From an uncultured Myxococcales bacterium (GTDB lineage Bacteria; Myxococcota_A; Bradymonadia; UBA7976; VGTA01): a DNA stretch of 64,000 nt. How positions within the stretch are numbered: the first letter of the stretch is position 1; each line of letters starts with the position of its first letter. Both the position numbers and the translations under genes were made by a program. The notes beneath the pieces were generated by a model. It saw nothing but the letters and a program-made list of their open reading frames with translations. It was not told where the DNA came from and did not search any database. The stretch lies in NCBI GenBank assembly GCA_937146725.1, contig CAKZRU010000111.1, positions 1 through 64,000 on the forward strand, read 5' to 3'. This document shows positions 16,500 through 26,112 of the stretch, one piece after another.

Positions 16500-18506
16500 T
16501 TAATCATTATCTAAGTTTTTACGGAGCAGAACTAACTCATCATCTTCGCTAAAGGGAAATGCTTTATCTTTTGGCGGATTCAAATACACACCTGAATAAG
16601 GTGCTTTTTGAATCTCATACATTGCTGACTTAAAGCCAATACAGACCTCTCCACGACATAAAGCGCTCATGTAAAGATCAATAAAGCAAAGAGAATGTTC
16701 GCCCAGCTTTACATAGTCAGTAATCGGACACAGAGTAATTTCATACGTACAGTCACCAAAGAGTAAGTTATATGTTTGAACCATATCTCCCTCTTCACTA
16801 AGCTGAGTAAAGAGCATGGTCGATGTTTTAGAGGTCAAAACAAAATCTACGGGATCACCCGTATTAGGATTTTGATTATCAATTAACTGCTCATTTTCCG
16901 GTCTAAACAATTGGGTTACAATACGTGTATTAATCTTGCGTCCAATTTGCTTATCACGCAAGCGTCGTAATAAGAGTACTAAGACAAGTGTATCAGCATC
17001 CATTTGTTCTTCGCTATCAATATGATCACCTCTTGATAACAAGATCACAGTATCAAACCTAAATGGGTCAATATACTCTAGTTCATCAAAGATAAATGGA
17101 TCGCGATGCTCATGAATGATTTTAAAACGGTCGGTACTTTCGATCTCGGAAATCACCTGCATAATCTCTTCAGAGCTTTCAGGCGTTACGATGGTGATCG
17201 TTGAGCCAAGAGGCAAGCGACGGCAACACTCCTTAATGATTGAAGGTGCTAAATAGTGCCAACCAATTAAAAGAACATCTTGGCTTGGAAAAACACGTGG
17301 ATGCTCTAAACTATAATATATGGTCGATTGATATAAGCTATTAGGCATATACTTTATGTATTGATCATCTCTAGCAATCAATAACACCTCATCACCCTCA
17401 TTAAAAATATAATCCACTGAAGGTAACATGGTGATTTGCTTATTAGGATGTTGCACCCCCACAGGAACACCGTCTTCAAAATGGCATACTAAGTCACCAA
17501 AACGGCTTCCCTCTGGCACCCCTTGATAAAAGTAAAACTCACTCATTTCAAATGAGAATAGCTCATTATAAACTCTTTCGATCCCCGGAAAAATTGCACT
17601 TTGTACCAAGATTGATGCGATTAACTCATAACTATCATAGGTAATAATCATCTCATCTAATGAGCTGATCATTTCTCTGATTTTTTGATCAAAGATCTCG
17701 GCGACAATAGGATAACGTGACTCCGGCTTTTGAGTTTTATAAAGCGCTTTGACGGTTTGAATGACTCGTACATCTGATGCATCACGCTCACTTACACTCG
17801 CAGTATGACTGCAGCGTGCCAAAATAATGGCCGATTTAGCTTCAACCGCATTAATACGATATAAACTATTCAGTCGACTAGGCTCACCAGAAGCGAGATT
17901 GACCCGTACTCTAGAATAACGATCTATTTCAGCCGATAGTTGTTGATCCATATAGTTTTTTTCCAAATCAAACATAATCACAACCGGATGCTTTTGCTTA
18001 GTATGATTGGAATAATTAAGCTCTTTGATGAGCCGTGGGATTCGGTTATCAAAACCTAAAATCAAGGTGTGATTGACTTCAATGACCGGACCTAAACCAC
18101 TACGAAACAAGTTAATCGTTTCTTGAGTTTTAGCACTTGCATAAGCGATTAAAAGTGAATAAAAACCGAAACCTACAAAGGTTGTGATAACCGATAAGAT
18201 AAGCAATGGCCAGGGAGGAGCATGCAATACTCCCAGTCGAGCAGGTGTCAGCATTTCTAAAAAGACATGCCATTGAAGTGATTCATTTTGTAAGCTTAAA
18301 GACCAAGACTCTTGATAAAAAAGATAATGGAGGGCCAACAATAAGGCATAAGCCACAAGGAAGATCAGCAGTAGGTTTAAAAAAATAAATGAACTGCGCC
18401 GAGTAATAAAACGCTCATAGTAAAATTGGAGCTTATCAGACCGGCTAAACTCTTTTAATTTAGGGTCTTCCTTAAATTCTTCTAGAGTGTGCTGACCATC
18501 ATCCAT
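16500..18506 (-). CDS. CASTOR/POLLUX-like ion channel protein with RCK-type NAD-binding domains
   Basis: 668 residues. A cytoplasmic N-terminus is followed by a membrane helix (FIFLNLLLIFLVAYALLLAL), a pore-like region and a second helix (LLILSVITTFVGFGFYSLLI). The linker FRSGLGPVIEVNHTLILGF is the hallmark entry into the first Rossmann/RCK domain of this family. A second Rossmann-like module starts at QDVLLIGWHYLAPSIIKE, ~400. Plant CASTOR/POLLUX are nuclear-envelope cation channels; bacterial homologues are poorly characterised, and the ion is not evident here because no TVGYG-like filter is visible. The single ATG start has AGGA 13 bp upstream. It lies just past the end of the gsp operon and is possibly independent. 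Confidence 0.75.
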   Translation of the reverse strand: MDDGQHTLEEFKEDPKLKEFSRSDKLQFYYERFITRRSSFIFLNLLLIFLVAYALLLALHYLFYQESWSLSLQNESLQWHVFLEMLTPARLGVLHAPPWPLLILSVITTFVGFGFYSLLIAYASAKTQETINLFRSGLGPVIEVNHTLILGFDNRIPRLIKELNYSNHTKQKHPVVIMFDLEKNYMDQQLSAEIDRYSRVRVNLASGEPSRLNSLYRINAVEAKSAIILARCSHTASVSERDASDVRVIQTVKALYKTQKPESRYPIVAEIFDQKIREMISSLDEMIITYDSYELIASILVQSAIFPGIERVYNELFSFEMSEFYFYQGVPEGSRFGDLVCHFEDGVPVGVQHPNKQITMLPSVDYIFNEGDEVLLIARDDQYIKYMPNSLYQSTIYYSLEHPRVFPSQDVLLIGWHYLAPSIIKECCRRLPLGSTITIVTPESSEEIMQVISEIESTDRFKIIHEHRDPFIFDELEYIDPFRFDTVILLSRGDHIDSEEQMDADTLVLVLLLRRLRDKQIGRKINTRIVTQLFRPENEQLIDNQNPNTGDPVDFVLTSKTSTMLFTQLSEEGDMVQTYNLLFGDCTYEITLCPITDYVKLGEHSLCFIDLYMSALCRGEVCIGFKSAMYEIQKAPYSGVYLNPPKDKAFPFSEDDELVLLRKNLDND

Positions 18507-18574
18507 TAGATCTAGTCATCCTCATCTTTGCTTGTCAATATTCAGGCATCTATCTAAATCATCAGATGACTGAT

Positions 18575-20107
18575 CTATTCGTTATCTAACTCTCCATCGA
18601 CCGTAGCTTCTGAATCTGAATCTGCTTCTGTTTCTTCCCCTTCTTCACCTGCCGCGCCTTCTTCCGATTCATTGCTAGCTGCTTCAGAATCAATTTCCTC
18701 ACCCGCCTCTAAGTCGTTTAGTTCAGATTCGCTGTCTTGCACTAGATCTTGGGTTTCTTCCAAAGCTGATCCCGGATTAGACCTAAAGCCTTTATTCGCT
18801 TTAAAGCCCACATTTTTCTTCACTTGAGTGCCTTTTCTTACTCGGTTGCGTCGGCCAGCTTTAATTCGATCACGACGAGATTTATTTTTTAAGCGATTTT
18901 TTTGGCGAGCTTTTTTGGCAGGCCGATTACGACGACGTTTAGTGGGTCGCTTAGCTTGTTTGTTATTTCGTGCATTACGATTTAAGCTACGTCCTTCCTT
19001 GCTGTATGGACTATTTTTAGCTGCACTTGCCCTAGGTTTTTTAACTCGCCCTTTAAGTAAAATTCCTACATCATAGCCACCATCTCCTCGTCGGGTAAAG
19101 TAGCGTCTTTGTAGGGTAGCAATCGTTTTCACATCAGGATTTTTACGAATAAACTCTGCTGATAAATCCATAGAAATATGAAGATTTAAAACAGTTCTAG
19201 CCCAAGCCCCAAAAAGCTTCAAATGGCCTGTAAACTCTCCCTTTATGTCTTCACTTTGTGATTTAAACTCCACAAGATCTAGTTGCCCTCGATCTAATTT
19301 CAGCTGTGCACTTAGATCTCCTAAGTTGACAGCCGGTAATTCTAGGGCACTTACGGTGGTCGCCTCTGTCTGAAGACCCGTTCCCTCAAGTTTAAGTGAT
19401 GCACTGCTTTTTTTGATTTGTAGCCGCCCAAGCTTACCAATCACAATATGCCCTTCACCTTGACTGGTTAGCTTGCCTTTTAGGGGCATAGGTAAGGAGG
19501 ATTGCAAAAAGTCATTTTCCCCAAGGTCAATCTCATTCAACTTATATGAGAAAGCAAGATCTTGTGCTCTTTTACTTGCACCTAAGCCATCCCATTGAGT
19601 GCCTACACTAAACGATAAGTATTGAGGCTCCTCCTGATTAGAGTCATCATCCGCTACACCACAGGCAAACAGCTTGCTTTGGCCACTCAACTCGATGTGC
19701 CCACCCAAAACAATACTCAGTACATTACCTAATCCCAAATCGATTTGGCTACTTTGCAAACATAGTTTGGGCGCTGGCGCCGGCGCTTTCATTGGCTCTG
19801 GTTCAGCCTGCCCTGCTTCTTTAGCTGCACGACGAGCTTTGAGATAAGCTCTAAACTTATCCCATTCAAGTTCTTGTTCAGGACTTAAAGGTAAAGTGAG
19901 TTCAACACTTGCCAATGATAGCCCCAGAACACCTTGTAATTCTAAGTTCTGGATCTCACACTTAGCACCAGTTTTTAAGCTTAGAAATTTCTCAATCGTC
20001 GGCTTTAGCTCATTTAAATCTATCGTCAGACGTAAAGCAACTAAGGTAAAAACGACAAATGAAATGAAATATAAAATTGCTTTGGAGGCCTTAAGAAGAA
20101 GGTTCAT
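18575..20107 (-). CDS. gspN: Type II secretion protein N with a long charged C-terminal tail
   Basis: Last gene of the gsp operon; its start overlaps the gspM stop by 4 bp, implying coupled translation. One N-terminal membrane helix (ILYFISFVVFTLVALRL) is followed by an AsmA-like periplasmic beta region of ~330 residues, as in GspN proteins, which accompany the inner-membrane platform. The gene is about twice the usual length. Residues ~340-430 form an extremely Lys/Arg-rich stretch (for example KRPTKRRRNRPAKKARQK) and the last ~70 are Glu/Asp/Ser-rich. The polarity change suggests an intrinsically disordered tail. Its role is unknown; interaction with peptidoglycan, polysaccharide or another protein is conceivable. 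Confidence 0.78.
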   Translation of the reverse strand: MNLLLKASKAILYFISFVVFTLVALRLTIDLNELKPTIEKFLSLKTGAKCEIQNLELQGVLGLSLASVELTLPLSPEQELEWDKFRAYLKARRAAKEAGQAEPEPMKAPAPAPKLCLQSSQIDLGLGNVLSIVLGGHIELSGQSKLFACGVADDDSNQEEPQYLSFSVGTQWDGLGASKRAQDLAFSYKLNEIDLGENDFLQSSLPMPLKGKLTSQGEGHIVIGKLGRLQIKKSSASLKLEGTGLQTEATTVSALELPAVNLGDLSAQLKLDRGQLDLVEFKSQSEDIKGEFTGHLKLFGAWARTVLNLHISMDLSAEFIRKNPDVKTIATLQRRYFTRRGDGGYDVGILLKGRVKKPRASAAKNSPYSKEGRSLNRNARNNKQAKRPTKRRRNRPAKKARQKNRLKNKSRRDRIKAGRRNRVRKGTQVKKNVGFKANKGFRSNPGSALEETQDLVQDSESELNDLEAGEEIDSEAASNESEEGAAGEEGEETEADSDSEATVDGELDNE

Positions 20108-20697
20108 TTGTCTGCCTCCAATTTGTAAGTGGTGACCGCAAGCTTAATAAAGCGTAATTCTTGTCGGTCTTGAGCTGAGGTTCTCATATCAATAGATGTA
20201 ACGCGTACTGGTGAAGACTCTTTTTCGAGTTTTTCTAAAAATCTAGAGAGTTGAGCAAGGTTTGCCGATCTAATGGTCACTTCTTGGGTATAGGCAACAA
20301 CAACTTCAGCTTTTTTTGCTTTACTGCTTAAGTCATCATCTAAAACTCGACGTTTTTCTTTGAAATCATCGATGGTAATCCCTTCGCTTTGGGCATGACG
20401 TTCCATCACTTTACCTAAGTCGATTGAGTTTTGCTTCAGTAGTTTTTGATAGGCCTCACCCTTAGCTCGCAAGATCCGAAATTGCTCTTCACCCGCTTTG
20501 ATTTCAGCAATCCCCTCACGCAAAAACTCTACCCGAGATAATTGTGCTTCTTTAGAAGCTGCTAATTGGTCAAAAATAAAAAAGGTCGCCACTCCTACAA
20601 AAATAAGAACGAAGGCCAAAAGATAGAGCCTCTCACGAGCAGAGAGCTTGCTATACACACCGTCTACAAATTGTGATGTTAATGATGGATTAGACAT
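20104..20697 (-). CDS. gspM: Type II secretion inner-membrane protein GspM
   Basis: 197 residues: a short cytoplasmic N-terminus, one helix (LYLLAFVLIFVGVATFFIF, ~25-45), a coiled coil (KEAQLSRVEFLREGIAEIK), and a periplasmic ferredoxin-like domain, the GspM/PilO plan. GspM pairs with GspL in the inner-membrane platform. It lies 20 bp after gspL and overlaps gspN by 4 bp. Position and topology support the assignment more than sequence identity, which is low in this family. Confidence 0.82.
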   Translation of the reverse strand: MSNPSLTSQFVDGVYSKLSARERLYLLAFVLIFVGVATFFIFDQLAASKEAQLSRVEFLREGIAEIKAGEEQFRILRAKGEAYQKLLKQNSIDLGKVMERHAQSEGITIDDFKEKRRVLDDDLSSKAKKAEVVVAYTQEVTIRSANLAQLSRFLEKLEKESSPVRVTSIDMRTSAQDRQELRFIKLAVTTYKLEADK

Positions 20698-20717
20698 AAA
20701 CTTAGCTTCTCACCTTT

Positions 20718-22316
20718 TTATTTACACTTGGATGATGCAGTGACTCTAAAGACAGTTCGCTCATCAACCGACTTACTGACCTTGTCTTTTTTGACTCGCT
20801 CTGAAAAACAAGAAGTCTTTTCAACCGCTTCAATCACAGCGCTCACTTCACCTACTGTTGTGGTTTTTCCTCGGAGTTCAAGTGAACCACGACCATTATC
20901 TTTCAGCGCAATCGTCAAACGATCAAGCTCAACTGAAACATCCTTACTAATGAAGCGTGAAAGCTCACCAAGGGTGTCAAAAGCTGATATGTCGGGCACC
21001 AGTACCTTTTGCTCTTTGGCTGAGTTCACTTTGAACTTAATCGTATCAAGCTCAAGACCTTCTTTACCTAAAAGAGATACCCCCAGCTGCTCAACTTCAC
21101 TTTCCAACAAGGTGATTTCATCGATCGCTGTCATCTGCTCATAGTATAGGCGAGTTCCCTGTAAAGCGATGATACAGAATAAAGCAATACTTACTGCTAC
21201 AGATAAGCTTCGCAAGATGCCAGCATCTCGCGCATAAGTATATTCATCTTTACGGAAGTTTATACTTTTTGTGTATAACCTTTGGGCTAAGCCGTCGGCC
21301 ATGACATAGGCTAAGTAATCTTGTGAACCATCACGACCTGTACTCAAATTCGTTGATATTTCAGCAGGATAATCTAAACGCTGAACAGGCATATTTAATG
21401 ATTGCTCAAGATAGGTTTCAATCCCATTCAACTTAGATGACCCTCCGGTTAAGTAAACCTTCTCAATGGGCGTTTCTTGAGTCATCTCAGCAAAGGCTAA
21501 AGAACGAATCAACTCGGCCTTTAATGGAAGCAATGCTTCTTCAATTGCCTCATTAATTCTTTCAGCAAGCTGTTTTTGATTACCATCTTCCATTAAAGCT
21601 AAGGTATCTTTTGCAAGCCATTTGGCTTCACTGAGCTTACCGACTTCCGCCATTTCATCATCTACTTTGAACACTTCAGCGAGTTTTTTGGTAATCTGCA
21701 GTCCACCAACATCACAACGTTGCAAATATTTAACCGAACCGCCTAAATAAAAGGTCCACTCCGCTCCACTTGCGCCGATGTCGAGTATGACCTGATGGGC
21801 TAAGTCATTATATTGGGACTTGGGTACAATCGCTTCGGTATATAAACCACCTAAAGTCAATACCTTGGGATCTATTTGAGCCGCAAAGCACTGACCCATA
21901 AATTGCTCAAATTCTTCGCGTACAGCATAAGCGATCAATAACTCTAATTCGTCATCATCGGTCCCAATAATTTGGTAATCATAGAAGATTTCATCAATTT
22001 CAAAGGGAAGTAAGTCTTCTAATTCTCCCGGTAAAATCTCATCGACGAGCTTCATTTGAGCGATTGGTAAGCGGTGAATCAACACAGAAGTGAGTTGACG
22101 AGGCAAAGCCAAGGCATAAGACTCGTGAGTCAATTGTTTGGCTTCTAGTAATTCGTACGCTGTTCTTAACTGTGCTTCTGTCTGACTCTCTCCATCAATT
22201 GGCAGTATTTCCCGATAAAAAGCACCCGTAAATTCACGGCTACTAAAGCCTACATCCATGAGCCAAGCACGTACTTCTCTTTGGCCTAAATCGAGGCCAA
22301 TGATCTTGGTTGCCAT
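20718..22316 (-). CDS. gspL: Type II secretion protein GspL with PilM-like actin fold
   Basis: 532 residues. The cytoplasmic actin-like domain starts MATKIIGLDLGQREVRAW (phosphate-1-type loop) and contains VILDIGASGAEWTFY and VYLTGGSSKLNGIETYL, as in PilM/GspL. A single membrane helix follows at ~375-395 (SVAVSIALFCIIALQG), then a periplasmic ferredoxin-like domain. GspL bridges the GspE ATPase to the platform. It sits 4 bp from the gspK stop. The PilM-like character of the first domain is well kept, whereas many GspL proteins are more degenerate. Confidence 0.87.
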   Translation of the reverse strand: MATKIIGLDLGQREVRAWLMDVGFSSREFTGAFYREILPIDGESQTEAQLRTAYELLEAKQLTHESYALALPRQLTSVLIHRLPIAQMKLVDEILPGELEDLLPFEIDEIFYDYQIIGTDDDELELLIAYAVREEFEQFMGQCFAAQIDPKVLTLGGLYTEAIVPKSQYNDLAHQVILDIGASGAEWTFYLGGSVKYLQRCDVGGLQITKKLAEVFKVDDEMAEVGKLSEAKWLAKDTLALMEDGNQKQLAERINEAIEEALLPLKAELIRSLAFAEMTQETPIEKVYLTGGSSKLNGIETYLEQSLNMPVQRLDYPAEISTNLSTGRDGSQDYLAYVMADGLAQRLYTKSINFRKDEYTYARDAGILRSLSVAVSIALFCIIALQGTRLYYEQMTAIDEITLLESEVEQLGVSLLGKEGLELDTIKFKVNSAKEQKVLVPDISAFDTLGELSRFISKDVSVELDRLTIALKDNGRGSLELRGKTTTVGEVSAVIEAVEKTSCFSERVKKDKVSKSVDERTVFRVTASSKCK

Positions 22317-22319
22317 GCC

Positions 22320-23813
22320 TTATTCCTCTCTGTAATAGAGTGTACGAACAACTGTGCCATCCTGCTTTAGAACGGCGGTAATTTTACGAGTCATTTCTCC
22401 GAGTTTACCATTTACTGTCAACCGGAAAAGCTGATCTTTAGTCCCCAGGCTTTGTTGCATTTGCTGCCATTGCACATCATTTTGAATGAACTGATATTGT
22501 AAGTCAGTCATTTGATAACGGGTCATTAAAATCATGAGGGGATCAATCATCTGCCCCATCCCAGAGGACATAATCATCTTCATGGGGTCTTGAGCAATGG
22601 AGGTAAAGGCTTGGGGCGTTCTAAAAAGTTGCCCCAAAAAATTACCATTCATCATCTTATTGAACTGAAGAACAGTACGCGCATCAACGATCATTCTTGC
22701 ATAACGCATAAACAGGTCACGCCCCATGTCTGCATTTTGGGATTCCTCACCACAAGCATATGACTCTGTGATCTGAAAACGTTGGGTATGAGCTTGCATG
22801 AGGGCTGCTAAAACCTCAGCTGAAGCGGTATTCATATTGATTTTATCGCTGGCATGCACACTCACTCTATCCTTTAAGAAAAAATACAGTTCATCGCTAA
22901 TGCCTTTAACTAAGCGAAGTTCTTCCACACTATCAAACATACTGTCCTTGCTTCGATAGCGCTCGTTACCATCACGATAATATGAGTCTTCGCCTTCTCC
23001 GGCCCCCTCTTGAATCATCCAAGTATAAGGATCAATGCTGACTCGGTTATCATCCGGATCGACCCAATCAATCAAATTACCAATGACATCAGCTCTTGTG
23101 TACCGTTGACCATCCGGCTGTTCGGTTTCAAAAACATGGGCAATAGAAGGATCACAAAACAATGACCTTAGTTTACGCACAGTGGCCACCCGTTGCGGGC
23201 AATTTAAGGGATTATAGCTAGGAGCTGCTTGACGAGTTTGTCGTGCTTGTACCTGTTTTTGCTGTTCTTCAATCAGAGCTAGATTAGGAGGAGGACAGGC
23301 TAAGCCAACCAGGCCAATGTAGGAAGCTTCTGGCTTGATTTCAACCTCATCAACCTCGCCTTGATGAAGCTTTAGACCATCTATTCCCTCTAAGGGCACC
23401 GACAGGCCACCCACAGGCAAATCTAGATTACCGCGGATAAAGATTCCAAGCATCATGTTACACAGCTTTTCTAAGTCCATCATGGACTGAGCTGCCCCCA
23501 TCATGCCCCATGCTTTACGGTCAAGACAGGCTCTGGTCATGTCCAAAGCGGTATCGGCCAGAATATTGGCTCTGACTTCATCTCGGATATAAGTGCCCTC
23601 ATTAAGATGCAAGGTAGATTGGCGAGAAAAATCAACCACAACTAATGATAAAACTGTAACCGCCGTTAGTGCGATCAGTAAGGCGATTCCACTTTCACCT
23701 TCGGCTCGATGATGTCGATGCTTAATGTGCGCTTTAACGTTAGACTCTTGTCTTTTTTGTATCTTTTGCTTTGCTTGAGCTTCTGATCGCTTTGTTTTTG
23801 ATTTAATCCACAT
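22320..23813 (-). CDS. gspK: Minor pseudopilin GspK
   Basis: 497 residues. A long basic N-terminal leader precedes the pseudopilin segment ESGIALLIALTAVTVLSLVVV; Glu at the normal +5 position is replaced, as is typical for GspK, the pilus-tip pseudopilin. The large inserted domain carries WVDPDDNRVS (the Asp-rich calcium or metal loop) and helix-hairpin-helix-like NMNTASAEVLAAL, both GspK hallmarks. The start is the ATG at 23813, 4 bp after the gspJ stop with AGAGG overlapping the gspJ end; the longer open frame from 23882 lies inside gspJ. GspI-J-K form the tip complex. Confidence 0.9.
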   Translation of the reverse strand: MWIKSKTKRSEAQAKQKIQKRQESNVKAHIKHRHHRAEGESGIALLIALTAVTVLSLVVVDFSRQSTLHLNEGTYIRDEVRANILADTALDMTRACLDRKAWGMMGAAQSMMDLEKLCNMMLGIFIRGNLDLPVGGLSVPLEGIDGLKLHQGEVDEVEIKPEASYIGLVGLACPPPNLALIEEQQKQVQARQTRQAAPSYNPLNCPQRVATVRKLRSLFCDPSIAHVFETEQPDGQRYTRADVIGNLIDWVDPDDNRVSIDPYTWMIQEGAGEGEDSYYRDGNERYRSKDSMFDSVEELRLVKGISDELYFFLKDRVSVHASDKINMNTASAEVLAALMQAHTQRFQITESYACGEESQNADMGRDLFMRYARMIVDARTVLQFNKMMNGNFLGQLFRTPQAFTSIAQDPMKMIMSSGMGQMIDPLMILMTRYQMTDLQYQFIQNDVQWQQMQQSLGTKDQLFRLTVNGKLGEMTRKITAVLKQDGTVVRTLYYREE

Positions 23814-23817
23814 GGGC

Positions 23818-24558
23818 TTACCTCTTATACTCAACGATACTTTGCACCGGACGTCTGATCTTGGGTGCGGCCTGTCCAACAAAACGAATGCTCAAATTAC
23901 CTTCAACCCGTTCAAGTTCTAAAGTAATCCTTACTCGGGCTGGCAAAAGTTGATTGTCATCACTATCCCAACTACGTTGCCAAGCATCATCCCCAATTTC
24001 TTTGGCATCATCCCAATATTCAAGCTTAAAGCTTTTAACTCCATCGACAACCGGCCAAGTACTTCCACCTCGATCTGGACGATCATCAACTCTACGACTT
24101 TCACGACGAAACAGAGTATAACCGCGATAGGGTGTTTTATAGGAAGGACGCTTTAAAAAGTAGGCAACTTCCGCTTGGTCTGACTCACGTCCCTCAGCTC
24201 TTAATCTGACATGAGCTGTATTCGCAAAATAGATTTCGTCTTCTTCTCCCAAAAAGCGAGTCAACATGGCCGGCCCTTCTTCTTGAACTTCTTCCGGAGG
24301 CTGAGCTTTAAGAAAGGCCATGCGGATTTCACGAGTAATGCGGCGCATCACCTGCCGACCTTCATGATAACGCTCACTAAGTACCGTCATGTTATCTTTG
24401 ACTCTAAAGCTACGAGACATGGTCACAAAAAGTGATACAGAAACCACCGATAAAAGGCCAACTGCCAAAATGACTTCGAGCAGGGTAAAACCCGCTTGGG
24501 TCTTTCTCGTTTTATCTTTTATTGTCCAAGATTGATTCTGATTAGGTTTGGAGCTCAT
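23818..24558 (-). CDS. gspJ: Minor pseudopilin GspJ
   Basis: 246 residues. The prepilin cleavage motif is AG^FTLLEVILAVGLLSVVS with Glu+5 present, and the hydrophobic helix is followed by a beta-rich domain ending in VGQAAPKIRRPVQSI. Start and stop overlap or abut neighbours: a 4-bp overlap with gspI and a 4-bp gap to gspK. It acts in the pseudopilus tip complex with GspI and GspK. Confidence 0.88.
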   Translation of the reverse strand: MSSKPNQNQSWTIKDKTRKTQAGFTLLEVILAVGLLSVVSVSLFVTMSRSFRVKDNMTVLSERYHEGRQVMRRITREIRMAFLKAQPPEEVQEEGPAMLTRFLGEEDEIYFANTAHVRLRAEGRESDQAEVAYFLKRPSYKTPYRGYTLFRRESRRVDDRPDRGGSTWPVVDGVKSFKLEYWDDAKEIGDDAWQRSWDSDDNQLLPARVRITLELERVEGNLSIRFVGQAAPKIRRPVQSIVEYKR

Positions 24559-25328
24559 TTATTCAATGCCTCCATACCTTGGTTGATCATTTGATCTTCC
24601 ATTTGGTTTTTATTCTCATTGGCCAAGCTATCTTCAGGAGGTGGTTCACCACCACTAGAATCTGAGCCAAGTGAGGTCACAAAGCGTTCGATCAGTACCT
24701 TGCGCGTTTGCGTTTGATCACGCCATGAGACTTCGATGCGTACCTTACGAATTTTGTCTTCTAGATTTTGTAAAAATAATGGGATCACCTGTCCAGCCGC
24801 TTGTAATTGTTGCTGTGCGCGAGCCATGCCATTTGCCATAGCTTCTTGATCCATCCCGGCGCCTGCCCCCAAACCTCCTAAAGCACCTAAACCACCACCT
24901 TCACCCGCACCAGCAAGCATGGCTGATAAGCGTTCGGTTAATTGGTTAGCTGCCCCTTCTTGAAGCTCTAGCTTAAAGGCACACACCTTCCAGCGATATT
25001 CTTGGACCCCACGTCCACGAAAACCTTCGCTTTTAAAATCTCCATCTTCGCAGTTATCATAGATATCTACGCTATCGTTTAAGATTTTATGCTTCACATC
25101 AAGAAGCTTACCCTCAAGTAAAAAGATCGCCTGACTCACTCGATTACTATAATCGATCGATTGAATAATGACGCCTTGATGGCCAAACAAAGCCACCAAA
25201 GAAAAAGACAGGATCGCCATGGCGATTAGGATTTCCAAAAGGCTGAAACCTCGCTCTGCTTGACTTGCTAACGCATGAGACTTCGCAGAATTGACCAATT
25301 TTTTCAGTGTTTGACGAGCTCTGATCAT
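24555..25328 (-). CDS. gspI: Minor pseudopilin GspI with Gly-rich insertion
   Basis: 257 residues, roughly twice the usual ~125. Prepilin motif RG^FSLLEILIAMAILSFSLVALFG. The usual small domain appears in two parts (RVSQAIFLLEGKLLDVKH and IRKVRIEVSWRDQTQTRKV) separated by an insertion rich in Gly and Ala (GAGEGGGLGALGGLGAGAG), and the protein ends in an acidic Asn/Gln-rich tail. Overlaps of 4 bp with gspH and gspJ show tight coupling. GspI nucleates the tip complex; the insertion is unusual. Confidence 0.85.
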   Translation of the reverse strand: MIRARQTLKKLVNSAKSHALASQAERGFSLLEILIAMAILSFSLVALFGHQGVIIQSIDYSNRVSQAIFLLEGKLLDVKHKILNDSVDIYDNCEDGDFKSEGFRGRGVQEYRWKVCAFKLELQEGAANQLTERLSAMLAGAGEGGGLGALGGLGAGAGMDQEAMANGMARAQQQLQAAGQVIPLFLQNLEDKIRKVRIEVSWRDQTQTRKVLIERFVTSLGSDSSGGEPPPEDSLANENKNQMEDQMINQGMEALNK

Positions 25329-26047
25329 CGACCTTCCTCCTCAAACTTTTCGGGTTCACCAAAGTAGCGATCGGGATCGACTACGCCGACTTCACGCTTC
25401 ACTTTACCAGTCAATGGTGAAAGGATTAAGGTATAAGCACCACCATCATCAATGCTTTCCCCTTGTCCAATAACAACCATGGCCGGTTCGGCAAAGCCAT
25501 TAGGGAAAAAGTGTATATATGCCTTGCCAGTTGTAAAAACCTCATCTTGATTGGCAGTAAACACACTTCTCAGATTTAGGCCTTTATCAAGCTTAATTTC
25601 CGCAACTACAGCATCTTTGGCATACCGAGGTCGCTCTTTAATGGGACGACCTTCTTCTTTTGCTTCTTCGATGGCCTCTTTTTCTTCTTCGGTCAAGGCA
25701 TTTGGGTCGACATTTTCTTCTCGTTTTTTACTCGCCAAAAAGATTGGCTTGTCAGATGACTCAACCCAATATCGATTTCCCTCCAAATCCAAAACCATTC
25801 TGACAAAGCGTCCATGACTGACTGCATAGCCAAAGCTATGACGCAAGGCGGCAGCAAGCTTATTAGTTGCCACTCGAATCTTGGTATTTGAAATCTGCGA
25901 GAAAGTTGAAACCGCAATACCGGTTAAACCACCCACAATCGCAATCACCAATAAAAGCTCTAACAAGGTAAAGCCCATAGATTTCGCTCGCCTCGGCAGC
26001 GATACGCAAGTCCAGCGCGAGACACTGTGAGTAGATGAGTGAGTCAT
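25325..26047 (-). CDS. gspH: Minor pseudopilin GspH
   Basis: 240 residues from the ATG at 26047, which has AAAGG upstream; the open frame begins nine codons earlier without support. Prepilin motif MG^FTLLELLLVIAIVGGLTGI, then a beta-rich domain with an inserted charged stretch (ALTEEEKEAIEEAKEEG). GspH links the tip complex to the GspG shaft. It lies between gspG (65 bp gap) and gspI (4-bp overlap). Confidence 0.86.
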   Translation of the reverse strand: MTHSSTHSVSRWTCVSLPRRAKSMGFTLLELLLVIAIVGGLTGIAVSTFSQISNTKIRVATNKLAAALRHSFGYAVSHGRFVRMVLDLEGNRYWVESSDKPIFLASKKREENVDPNALTEEEKEAIEEAKEEGRPIKERPRYAKDAVVAEIKLDKGLNLRSVFTANQDEVFTTGKAYIHFFPNGFAEPAMVVIGQGESIDDGGAYTLILSPLTGKVKREVGVVDPDRYFGEPEKFEEEGR

Positions 26048-26112
26048 GGTTACAACTAACCTTTGAAAGAACAAAGAAGAAATTTGGCGGTAAGACTTAA
26101 ATTCGCCTTAGC

